DNA of 5,090 nt from Oscillospiraceae bacterium. GTDB lineage: Bacteria > Bacillota_A > Clostridia > Oscillospirales > CAG-272. Each line of letters begins with the position of its first letter. Positions within the stretch are counted from its first letter, which is position 1. The stretch lies in NCBI GenBank assembly GCA_015064195.1, contig SVSO01000222.1, forward strand, positions 1 through 5,090, written 5' to 3'. This document shows, in pieces, positions 1 to 5,090 of the stretch. Made by a program: the position numbers and the translations under genes. Below the pieces are notes generated by a model. The model made no database searches and was not told the origin of the DNA. It worked only from the letters and a program-made list of their open reading frames with translations.

Positions 1-70
1 TCCTGCCCCCCGACACCCCCCAACCTCCTTGGCTGCGCCGAAGTTTCCACTACGCGCGATTGGCCGCGAG

Positions 71-86
71 CTTCGCCGCGGCGAAG
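71..86. repeat. Perfect 16-nt palindrome
   Basis: The sequence cttcgccgcggcgaag reads identically on both strands, centred between 78 and 79. It has no natural loop, so as RNA it would need about four central bases unpaired. It is the leftmost strong palindrome of the gene-free region and, like the large one at 353-382, has GAAG/CTTC at its ends and no spacer. Confidence 0.75.
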
Positions 87-115
87 TTGCACAATGAGTT
101 TTTGCTTTGCACACC

Positions 116-138
116 GCACGGCGGCTTGCCGCTCGTGC
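116..138. repeat. Imperfect GC-rich hairpin
   Basis: The left arm gcacggcgg (116-124) pairs with the right arm ccgctcgtgc (129-138) with one bulged A, leaving a small loop of cttg. It is not followed by a T-run on either side, so it is not an intrinsic terminator. Its core resembles the last hairpin of the 329-406 cluster: both contain ccgcac, one variable base, then gcgg, followed a few bases later by gctcg. It may therefore be a diverged copy; that relation is an inference from short matches. Confidence 0.5.
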
Positions 139-218
139 CCGCTGAAGAAACGGCTAAGTTGAAACAGCCGCACACAGGGAACATTTCGGGGAAAGTGTTC
201 GCACCAAAAAACGAACGA

Positions 219-280
219 TTTTGCACAAACAGTTGCCGGGGTAGGGGACCCGGCTGCCTCTGTAGCCAGTTTGTGCAGAG
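219..280. repeat. Nested inverted repeat (long stem with internal hairpin)
   Basis: An outer stem pairs tgcacaaac (222-230) with gtttgtgca (269-277). As RNA it can extend outward by three more pairs, two of them G-U, to 219-280. Inside it, gccggg (235-240) pairs with cccggc (249-254) around an 8-nt loop. A further 5-bp stem lies just outside, ctaac (282-286) with gttag (292-296). Such nesting suggests a folded RNA or a palindromic DNA element; I do not recognise it as a known RNA family. Confidence 0.55.
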
Positions 281-328
281 ACTAACCGTGTGTTAGCGAA
301 GCGTTGATTAAAGCTTTTTGCGGAGATA

Positions 329-349
329 GCAAAGCCCGGTGGGCTTTGC
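329..349. repeat. Hairpin 1 of the triple palindrome cluster (9-3-9)
   Basis: The arms gcaaagccc (329-337) and gggctttgc (341-349) are perfect reverse complements around a 3-nt spacer, ggt. It is the left flank of a symmetrical 78-nt unit. Six of the nine arm positions match the arm of hairpin 3 (gcagaccgc), and the three that differ are compensated in the opposite arm, as expected if pairing is preserved. No T-run follows in either direction, so a classical terminator is unlikely. Confidence 0.85.
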
Positions 350-352
350 ACT

Positions 353-382
353 GAAGAATTTCGCAAGCTTGCGAAATTCTTC
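353..382. repeat. Central 30-nt perfect palindrome of the cluster
   Basis: The 15 bases gaagaatttcgcaag (353-367) are followed directly by their exact reverse complement (368-382), with the HindIII-like aagctt at the centre. A perfect 30-nt palindrome is very unlikely by chance. It sits exactly in the middle of the 329-406 unit, separated from the outer hairpins by 3 nt on each side (act at 350-352, cat at 383-385). As RNA it could form a 13-bp stem with an agct loop; as DNA it could extrude a cruciform or bind a dimeric protein. Confidence 0.9.
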
Positions 383-385
383 CAT

Positions 386-406
386 GCAGACCGCACTGCG
401 GTCTGC
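386..406. repeat. Hairpin 3 of the triple palindrome cluster (9-3-9)
   Basis: The arms gcagaccgc (386-394) and gcggtctgc (398-406) are perfect reverse complements around the spacer act. It mirrors hairpin 1 in length and spacer size. It is followed by tcgaaaaag, an A-run rather than a T-run, so on the + strand it does not look like a terminator. It ends about 60 nt before the purD start codon, so it would be part of the purD leader if transcription starts upstream. Confidence 0.85.
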
Positions 407-451
407 TCGAAAAAGCGACCGTAATTCCCCTAAACTAAGGATTCTGAATCA

Positions 452-458
452 GAAAGGA
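452..458 (+). promoter_or_regulatory. Ribosome binding site of purD
   Basis: The sequence gaaagga lies 9 nt before the ATG at 468. It decides the start: the longer in-frame reading from the GTG at 339 would begin inside hairpin 1 and translate the palindromes, whereas 468 gives the family's usual N-terminus directly before the nucleotide-binding glycine loop. Confidence 0.75.
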
Positions 459-467
459 CAAACCACA

Positions 468-1733
468 ATGACCAAACAAACAGTATTAATCGTCGGAGGC
501 GGCGGACGGGAGCATACGATTGCCGCGACGATGAAGAAATCACCCAGATGCGGGAAGATTTATATGGCGCCGGGCAATGGCGGAACTGCGGGTATTGCAG
601 AGAATCTGCCGATCAAGGCGACGGATATTGAGGGCGTGGTGAAGGCCGCGAAGGAGCTGGCGGTTGACCTCGTTTTTGTTGCGCCGGATGATCCGCTTTA
701 TATGGGCATGGTGGATGCGCTGGAAAAGGAAGGCATCCGCGCATTCGGCCCGAGAGCAAATGCGGCGATTATCGAGGGATCGAAGGTGTTCAGTAAGCAT
801 CTTATGAAGAAGTACGGCATCCCCACAGCAAGCTATGAGGTGTTCGAGAATTCCGCGGACGCGATCGCTTATATCAAGGAGCAGAATTCGTTCCCCGCGG
901 TCATCAAGGCGGAAGGACTCGCACTGGGTAAGGGCGTTATCATCGCTGAGGATATGGCGGCGGCGGAAGCGGGCGTACATGAGATCATGGATGAAAAAGC
1001 GTTCGGCGACGCGGGAAATCGCGTGGTCATTGAGGAATTCCTCACCGGCCCGGAGGTCTCCGTCCTCGCATTTACCGACGGCAAAACCGTCGTCCCCATG
1101 GTGTCCGCGCAGGATCATAAGCGGGCGTACGATCACGATAAAGGCCCCAATACCGGCGGTATGGGCACATTCTCCCCCAGCAGAATCTACTCCGACGACA
1201 TCGCGAACCTCTGCATGACCACCATCTTCCAGCCCACCATCGATGCTATGGCAAAAGAGGGAAGACCCTTCAAGGGCGTTATCTATTTCGGCCTCATGAT
1301 CACAACAAACGGCCCCAAGGTCATCGAATATAACGCAAGATTCGGCGACCCCGAAACGCAGGTCGTGCTGCCCAGACTCAAAACCGATCTCATGGATATC
1401 ATCGACGCGGTCATCGACGAAAAGCTGGACGAGCTTCCCATCGAATGGGAGGATAATGCCTGCGTCTGCGTGGTGGCGGCTTCGGGCGGTTATCCGGTTT
1501 CCTATAAAAAAGGCTACGAAATCACCGGCCTCGATACACTGCCCGAGGATATCATGGTCTTCCATGCAGGCACGGAGCTGCGTGACGGCAAGCTGCTCAC
1601 TTCCGGCGGACGGGTGCTGGGCGTGGTCGCTAAGGGCGAGGATCTCGATGCGGCGATCGCTCACGCATATGAAGCCATCGAACACGTGAAATTCACCGAC
1701 ATTCATTACAGAAAAGACATCGGAATCAAATGA
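468..1733 (+). CDS. purD: Phosphoribosylamine--glycine ligase (GAR synthetase)
   Basis: PurD joins glycine to 5-phosphoribosylamine using ATP, giving glycinamide ribonucleotide (GAR), the second step of purine synthesis in the cytosol. The 421-residue product has the usual length and domain order. The N domain carries GGGGREH at 10-16 and PGNGGTA at 35-41. The ATP-grasp part (about 103-295) carries EGSKVFSK at 103-110, KAEGLALGKG at 147-156, VVIEEFLTGPE at 186-196, QDHKRA at 215-220, GPNTGGMG at 226-233 and the metal-binding EYNARFGDPETQ at 287-298. The C domain follows, with ASGGYP at 338-343 and GGRVLGV at 380-386. Two positions differ from the E. coli form (APDDPL for GPEAPL; KAEG for KADG), which are conservative and probably normal for this lineage. 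The last codon overlaps the next gene's start. Other purine genes are not visible here. Its arginine codons are unusually rich in AGA compared with the genes downstream. Confidence 0.96.
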   Translation: MTKQTVLIVGGGGREHTIAATMKKSPRCGKIYMAPGNGGTAGIAENLPIKATDIEGVVKAAKELAVDLVFVAPDDPLYMGMVDALEKEGIRAFGPRANAAIIEGSKVFSKHLMKKYGIPTASYEVFENSADAIAYIKEQNSFPAVIKAEGLALGKGVIIAEDMAAAEAGVHEIMDEKAFGDAGNRVVIEEFLTGPEVSVLAFTDGKTVVPMVSAQDHKRAYDHDKGPNTGGMGTFSPSRIYSDDIANLCMTTIFQPTIDAMAKEGRPFKGVIYFGLMITTNGPKVIEYNARFGDPETQVVLPRLKTDLMDIIDAVIDEKLDELPIEWEDNACVCVVAASGGYPVSYKKGYEITGLDTLPEDIMVFHAGTELRDGKLLTSGGRVLGVVAKGEDLDAAIAHAYEAIEHVKFTDIHYRKDIGIK

Positions 1734-2608
1734 ACGAATCACATCCTGTTGACCTGCTCTCACTGATCGAAGAAAAGCGGCCGAAAATGTCCAAGGGACA
1801 AAAGCAGATCGCCGCGTATATCCTGGAGCATTACGATAAGGCGGCCTATATGACCGCCGCTAAGCTGGGCGCGCTGGTTGGCGTGTCCGAATCCACCGTC
1901 GTCCGCTTCGCGCTGGAAATGGGCTTCGACGGCTATCCCGAGCTGCAGCATTCCCTGCAGGAGCTGATCCGCACCAAGCTCACCACCCTCCAGCGCATCG
2001 AGATCACCAACGACCGGATCGGCGATGCGGATCTGCTGGAAAAGGTGCTCATGTCCGACATCGAAAAGATCCGCCGCTCACTGGAGGATATCGACCGCGA
2101 AAGCTTCAACGACGCGGTGGATGCCCTCATCGGCGCGAGAATGATCTACATCGTCGGTATGCGCTCCTCCTCCAGCCTTGCAAGCTTCCTGTATTTCTAT
2201 CTCAACCTCATCTTCCCCCACGTCCGGCTCGTGCGCACCACGTCCGGCTCGGAGGTGTTCGAGCAGATCCTGCGCATCTCGTCGGAGGACGTGATCGTGG
2301 GCATCAGCTTCCCCCGCTATTCCAAACGCATCATCAATGCGCTGGAGTATGCCAAGCGGCAGTCGGCCCATGTGGTGGCACTCACCGACAGCGAATCGTC
2401 GCCCATCGCCGCTTATGCGGACAATCTGCTCATCGCCAAAAGCGAGATGGCATCCTTCGTGGATTCGCTGGTGGCACCTCTGTCCATCCTCAATGCGCTG
2501 ATCGTTGCCATCGGCAAAAAGAAGCAGCCCGAGGTGGAGAAAACCTTCGCTACGCTGGAGAATATCTGGGAAGAATACGAGGTCTACGACAAATCTCATG
2601 GCAGATAA
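1730..2608 (+). CDS. RpiR/MurR-family transcriptional regulator (HTH plus SIS domain)
   Basis: This 292-residue protein has the standard RpiR layout. An N-terminal helix-turn-helix domain (about 1-80) includes the typical KRPKMSKGQKQIAAYIL stretch at 16-32, the recognition region GVSESTVVRFALEMGFDGYPEL at 51-72 in segments, and a linker helix. A C-terminal SIS domain (about 128-265) has the phosphosugar-loop-like VGMRSSSSLA at 142-151 and GISFPRYSKR at 191-200, followed by ALTDSESSPIA at 217-227. Family members bind sugar phosphates through SIS and repress or activate nearby sugar genes. The effector cannot be read from the sequence. The start overlaps the purD stop as ATGA and has only a weak ribosome binding site, suggesting translational coupling to purD. 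An ATG at codon 20 would cut into the HTH domain and is unlikely. The sugar isomerase-like gene two places downstream is the most plausible functional partner (inference). Confidence 0.92.
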   Translation: MNESHPVDLLSLIEEKRPKMSKGQKQIAAYILEHYDKAAYMTAAKLGALVGVSESTVVRFALEMGFDGYPELQHSLQELIRTKLTTLQRIEITNDRIGDADLLEKVLMSDIEKIRRSLEDIDRESFNDAVDALIGARMIYIVGMRSSSSLASFLYFYLNLIFPHVRLVRTTSGSEVFEQILRISSEDVIVGISFPRYSKRIINALEYAKRQSAHVVALTDSESSPIAAYADNLLIAKSEMASFVDSLVAPLSILNALIVAIGKKKQPEVEKTFATLENIWEEYEVYDKSHGR

Positions 2609-3821
2609 AAGAATCGCGGTCATCGGCGGCGGCGCGGCGGGTATGACAGCGGCCATCTTCGCCGCTGAATCCGGCGCGGATGTGACCATCTATGAGCGCA
2701 ATGACCGGCTCGGCAAAAAGCTGCTCATCACCGGTAAAGGCCGGTGCAATGTGACCAACAATTCCGACATCAATACCCATATCGAGAATACGCCCCGAAA
2801 TCCCCGCTTTCTTTACACGGCGCACAACAATTTCACGCCCCAGGACGTGATGGCGTTCTTTGAAAGTCTCGGCGTGCCGCTGAAAACCGAGCGGGGCGAC
2901 CGGGTCTTTCCGCAGTCTGACAAGGCGGCGGATGTGTGCGGCGCGCTCAAACGCAGGGTCAATGGACTGGGCGTGAGAATCGTCCATGAGCGGGTGAAAA
3001 AGATTGAGCCGGGCTATGAGATCGTCACGGAGAAGGGAAGCCATGCCGCCGATGCGGTCATCATCGCGACCGGCGGACTGTCCTATCCGCTGACCGGCTC
3101 CACCGGCGACGGCTACGAATTCGCCAAAAGCTTCGGCCATACCATCGTCGCGCCGAAGCCATCCCTCGTCCCCGTGGAATGCACGGAGAAATGGGTCAGG
3201 GAGCTGATGGGGCTGTCCCTGCGCAACGTGACGCTGACCGTGTGCGAGGAATCGGGGCGCGAGGTGTTCTTTGAGCAGGGCGAGATGCTGTTCACCCATT
3301 TTGGCGTGTCAGGGCCGCTGGTGCTGTCCGCGTCCGGGCATATGCAGGGGCTGCCGGGGAAAAAATACCGCATGGCCATCGACCTGAAGCCTGCCCTCGA
3401 TGAGCAGACGCTGGACAAACGTCTGCAGTCGGATTTCGCAAAGAATATCAACCGGGATTTCACAAATTCGCTGGGCGAATTGCTGCCGTCCAAGCTCATC
3501 CCCGTCATTGTGCGGCTGTCGGGCATCGACGCGCGCAAAAAGGTGAATGCCATCACCCGCGAGGAGCGGCAGAATTTAGTGCGGCTGCTGAAAAATCTCA
3601 CCCTCACCGCCACAAAATTCCGCCCCATCGACGAAGCGATCATCACAAGCGGCGGCGTGTCGGTGAAGGAAATTTCGCCGAAAACCATGGAATCAAAGCT
3701 CAGCCCGGGTCTGTATTTTGCCGGCGAGGTGATCGACGTTGACGCATATACGGGCGGATTCAATTTGCAGATCGCATTCGCCACGGCAAAGCTTGCAGGC
3801 GAAAATGCGGCATACGATTAA
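2598..3821 (+). CDS. BaiN/HI0933-family NAD(P)/FAD-dependent oxidoreductase
   Basis: The 407-residue product is a flavoprotein of the HI0933/BaiN family (also annotated as aminoacetone oxidase family). The N-terminal Rossmann motif GGGAAGM at 10-16 and the acidic end of the second strand (YERNDRLGKKLLITGKGRCN, 32-51) bind FAD. GKGRCNVTN at 46-54, ATGGLSYPLTGSTGDG at 157-172 and LFTHFGVSGP at 231-240 are family signatures. The C-terminal GGVSVKEI (352-359) and GLYFAGEVIDVDAYTGGFNLQ (371-391) close the FAD site. Family members have been linked to bile-acid reduction (BaiN) and aminoacetone or amino-acid oxidation, but most have no known substrate, and nothing nearby points to bile-acid genes. 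I chose the ATG at 2598 because it places the FAD loop right at the N-terminus; it overlaps the regulator by 11 nt. The longer frame from 2505 adds a basic, non-homologous stretch. Expression is probably coupled to the upstream gene. Confidence 0.93.
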   Translation: MADKRIAVIGGGAAGMTAAIFAAESGADVTIYERNDRLGKKLLITGKGRCNVTNNSDINTHIENTPRNPRFLYTAHNNFTPQDVMAFFESLGVPLKTERGDRVFPQSDKAADVCGALKRRVNGLGVRIVHERVKKIEPGYEIVTEKGSHAADAVIIATGGLSYPLTGSTGDGYEFAKSFGHTIVAPKPSLVPVECTEKWVRELMGLSLRNVTLTVCEESGREVFFEQGEMLFTHFGVSGPLVLSASGHMQGLPGKKYRMAIDLKPALDEQTLDKRLQSDFAKNINRDFTNSLGELLPSKLIPVIVRLSGIDARKKVNAITREERQNLVRLLKNLTLTATKFRPIDEAIITSGGVSVKEISPKTMESKLSPGLYFAGEVIDVDAYTGGFNLQIAFATAKLAGENAAYD

Positions 3822-3828
3822 AAGGAGG
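3821..3828 (+). promoter_or_regulatory. Strong ribosome binding site of the isomerase-like gene
   Basis: aaaggagg matches the consensus Shine-Dalgarno well, lies 7 nt before the ATG at 3836 and begins on the last base of the preceding stop codon. It fixes the start and implies independent, strong initiation, unlike the two upstream overlapping genes. Confidence 0.85.
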
Positions 3829-3835
3829 CAGCATT

Positions 3836-4681
3836 ATGAGAAAGATTTCCATTGAATCATCAAACTTTATGGCGCTCGGCAATGAGCCGGGCGCGTTTGA
3901 AAAAATGCGCGAGGCCGGCTATGATGCCTGCGATTACAGCACGCTTGCGGATATCGGAAAATCCCCGATTTATGCGCTGTCAGAGCACGATTTTGTGCGG
4001 ACGCTCACCGAAACGCGGAAAAATGCCGAGAGCGCCGGTGTTGAGATTTATCAGGCCCACGGGCCGTGGGTGTGGCCCACGGGCAACGATACCCCCGAGG
4101 GACGCGCACGCTGGATGGCGTTCATGAAAAAGGATGCCGATGCCTGCGAAATTCTCGGATGCCCCCATCTTGTCGTCCATCCCATCATGCCGTTCTGGCA
4201 TACATCCGCTCCCGACGAGGAAGGCTATCTCGCCATCAACCGCGCATTCTGGGAGGAGCTGCTGCCCTATGCCGAGAAGCGCGGCGTAACGGTCTGCCTT
4301 GAAAATATGCCGTTCACCGAGCAGTCTCTGTCGCGGTGTATCCCCATGCGCGATTTTGTCTTATCCTTCGGCGCGAAGAATTTCAAAATGTGCCTTGATA
4401 CCGGACACGCGCTGGTATGCGGCGACAAGCTCGGAGAGAGCGTGAAGGAAATCGGCGGACTTCTCCGCTGCCTCCACGTCCACGACAACGACGGAAAGCA
4501 GGATCGCCACGAATGCCCCTTCTTCGGCGTCGGCGACTGGGACGAATTCCGCGAAGCACTCCGCGCGGTGGACGAATCGGTTCCGCTGTCGCTGGAAATT
4601 GCGCCGAAGCGCGTTCCGGCGGAGCTGAGAGACGGTTTTCTCCGCGAATATGCAAAAATCGCGCGGTATCTCGCCGAATAA
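3836..4681 (+). CDS. Sugar phosphate isomerase/epimerase-like TIM-barrel protein
   Basis: The 281-residue product belongs to the xylose-isomerase-like TIM-barrel superfamily (AP endonuclease 2 / IolE-type fold), whose members isomerise or epimerise sugars and related compounds using a divalent metal. Visible features in order are an N-terminal first strand ISIESSNF at 4-11, QAHGPW at 73-78, VVHPIMPFW at 113-121, CLENMPF at 154-160, CLDTGHA at 186-192, CLHVHDNDG at 212-220 and SLEIAP at 252-257. Glu156, Asp188, His214 and Glu254 are the likely metal ligands, with His191 and His216 nearby; this assignment follows the family pattern and was not aligned. There is no signal peptide, so it is cytosolic. 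The substrate is unknown. It has a strong ribosome binding site, lies 14 nt after the flavoprotein and ends with tandem stops (TAATAA). Its presence with an RpiR regulator in the same operon suggests a sugar or sugar-phosphate substrate. Confidence 0.87.
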   Translation: MRKISIESSNFMALGNEPGAFEKMREAGYDACDYSTLADIGKSPIYALSEHDFVRTLTETRKNAESAGVEIYQAHGPWVWPTGNDTPEGRARWMAFMKKDADACEILGCPHLVVHPIMPFWHTSAPDEEGYLAINRAFWEELLPYAEKRGVTVCLENMPFTEQSLSRCIPMRDFVLSFGAKNFKMCLDTGHALVCGDKLGESVKEIGGLLRCLHVHDNDGKQDRHECPFFGVGDWDEFREALRAVDESVPLSLEIAPKRVPAELRDGFLREYAKIARYLAE

Positions 4682-4682
4682 T

Positions 4683-4689
4683 AAAGGAG
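4683..4689 (+). promoter_or_regulatory. Ribosome binding site of cmk
   Basis: aaaggag lies 10 nt before the ATG at 4700, within the 18-nt gap after the isomerase-like gene, and overlaps the second of two tandem stop codons. Confidence 0.75.
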
Positions 4690-4699
4690 AATTTTTACG

Positions 4700-5090
4700 A
4701 TGAATAAAATTACCATTGCCCTTGACGGGCCGAGCGGCGCGGGAAAAAGCTCCCTCGCAAAAGAGATCGCGAAACGCCTCGATATCCTCTACCTCGATAC
4801 CGGCGCGCTCTATCGCACCATCGGCCTCCATACCGCAAATTCGGGCGTTGATCCGGACGATCCCGAGGCGGTGGCGGCACTTCTGCCCACTGCCGACATC
4901 GATGTGGAGCTGGTGGACGGCCATCAGGTCACGTACCTTGGCGGCGAGGCGGTGGGCGATAAGATCCGCACGCCCGAAATGAGCGATTATGCGTCAAAAG
5001 TCTCCGCGATTCCCGCCGTCCGCGCATTTCTGCTGGAGCTGCAGCGCACCATCGCAAAGAAAAATTCCGTCATCATGGACGGCCGCGACA
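4700..5090 (+). CDS. cmk: Cytidylate kinase, N-terminal part (runs off the window)
   Basis: Cmk phosphorylates CMP and dCMP with ATP, supplying CDP/dCDP for nucleic acid and phospholipid synthesis. Only 130 codons of an expected 215-225 are inside the window, and the frame is open at the right edge. The product starts with MNKITIALDGPSGAGKSS, whose P-loop GPSGAGKSS (10-18) binds ATP. It continues with the highly typical YLDTGALYR (31-39) of the nucleotide-monophosphate site, then a less conserved insert, IRTPEMSDYASKVSAIPAVR at 89-108, and ends at IMDGRD (125-130), which in the family continues as GRDIGT. It is preceded by a good ribosome binding site and no terminator, so it is probably cotranscribed with the upstream genes. 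In many Clostridia cmk follows a BaiN/HI0933-family gene directly; here the isomerase-like gene lies in between. All six arginine codons seen are CGC. Confidence 0.95.
   Translation, partial: MNKITIALDGPSGAGKSSLAKEIAKRLDILYLDTGALYRTIGLHTANSGVDPDDPEAVAALLPTADIDVELVDGHQVTYLGGEAVGDKIRTPEMSDYASKVSAIPAVRAFLLELQRTIAKKNSVIMDGRD

Larger units (their letters stand above)
1..467. other. Gene-free, palindrome-rich region upstream of purD
   Basis: I find no credible gene in this stretch. The short open frames on both strands use alternative starts, have no ribosome binding site, resemble no family I know, and their codons largely follow the palindromes. The region contains at least six inverted repeats, listed separately, from about 71 to 406. 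Positions 1-59 are C-rich, with two runs of six C. Positions 407-467 carry the purD leader and ribosome binding site. I could not pick out a convincing sigma-70 promoter or a purine or other riboswitch by eye. The density of perfect palindromes points to a repeat element (REP- or MITE-like) or a structured RNA leader; which of these is an inference. Confidence 0.7.

Noticed and set aside
1..30. G-quadruplex on the minus strand from the two C6 runs
   Set aside because: Only two long G-runs are present, with no further runs of three or more close by, so a stable intramolecular quadruplex is not well supported.
60..296. Open frame of 78 codons on the + strand
   Set aside because: It starts at a TTG without a ribosome binding site, has no recognisable domain and runs through several inverted repeats, as expected for a repeat-derived phantom ORF.
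304..332. Promoter with ttgatt and tagcaa spaced by 17 nt
   Set aside because: The -10-like hexamer matches the consensus poorly, and hexamers this weak occur often by chance.
329..420. Intrinsic terminator(s) formed by the palindromes
   Set aside because: No T-run follows the stems on either strand; the + strand downstream tract is A-rich (tcgaaaaag) and the minus side reads into tatctccgc.
339..467. Extended purD start at the GTG at 339
   Set aside because: It adds 43 residues encoded by the palindromes, has no ribosome binding site, and the ATG at 468 gives the normal PurD N-terminus with a good site upstream.
540..1763. Long minus-strand open frame of 407 codons opposite purD
   Set aside because: It is a shadow of the purD codon pattern; purD is unmistakable, and the antisense product has no recognisable motifs and a Cys/His/Asp-rich composition typical of antisense frames.
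2505..2597. Longer N-terminus for the flavoprotein
   Set aside because: The extra residues are basic and unlike the family, overlap the regulator by about 100 nt and push the FAD loop away from the N-terminus.
4054..4083. Repeated ggcccacggg and a 7-bp palindrome inside the isomerase-like gene
   Set aside because: They lie in the codons of the conserved HGPWVWPTG stretch and are explained by coding for similar residues with GC-rich codons.

Overview
The window looks like a chromosomal segment of a GC-rich Clostridia member, probably Oscillospiraceae/Ruminococcaceae-like. This is inferred from the Clostridia-type PurD and BaiN/HI0933 proteins, the baiN-family gene lying near cmk (a neighbourhood common in Clostridia), the strong AGGAGG-type ribosome binding sites and the GC-rich codon use. 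No rRNA or other marker fixes the taxon.

Positions 1-467 hold no convincing gene. This stretch is packed with inverted repeats. Its right part (329-406) is a strikingly regular cluster of three perfect palindromes laid out as 21 nt, 3 nt, 30 nt, 3 nt, 21 nt. To its left lie a 16-nt perfect palindrome, an imperfect GC-rich hairpin and a longer nested stem. The whole stretch resembles a REP/MITE-like repeat element rather than coding sequence, and it ends about 60 nt before the first gene.

Positions 468-5090 hold five genes, all on the + strand and nearly gapless. They are purD (purine synthesis; 468-1733), an RpiR/MurR-family regulator (1730-2608; 4-nt ATGA overlap with purD), a BaiN/HI0933-family flavoprotein (2598-3821; 11-nt overlap), a sugar-phosphate isomerase/epimerase-like TIM-barrel protein (3836-4681; 14-nt gap) and the first 130 codons of cmk, cytidylate kinase (from 4700; 18-nt gap), which runs off the right edge. 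The overlaps, the short gaps and the absence of any terminator between the genes suggest one transcript.

Two of the genes are nucleotide housekeeping enzymes (PurD makes GAR for purines; Cmk phosphorylates CMP/dCMP). Between them sit a phosphosugar-sensing type of regulator, a flavoprotein of uncertain substrate and a sugar isomerase-like protein. The RpiR protein and the isomerase are a natural functional pair, but the sequence does not show which sugar is involved. purD differs from its neighbours in arginine codon choice, so this operon may have been assembled from pieces of different history. I see no clear defence, mobile or novel enzymatic system; the most unusual thing in the window is the palindrome cluster upstream of purD.
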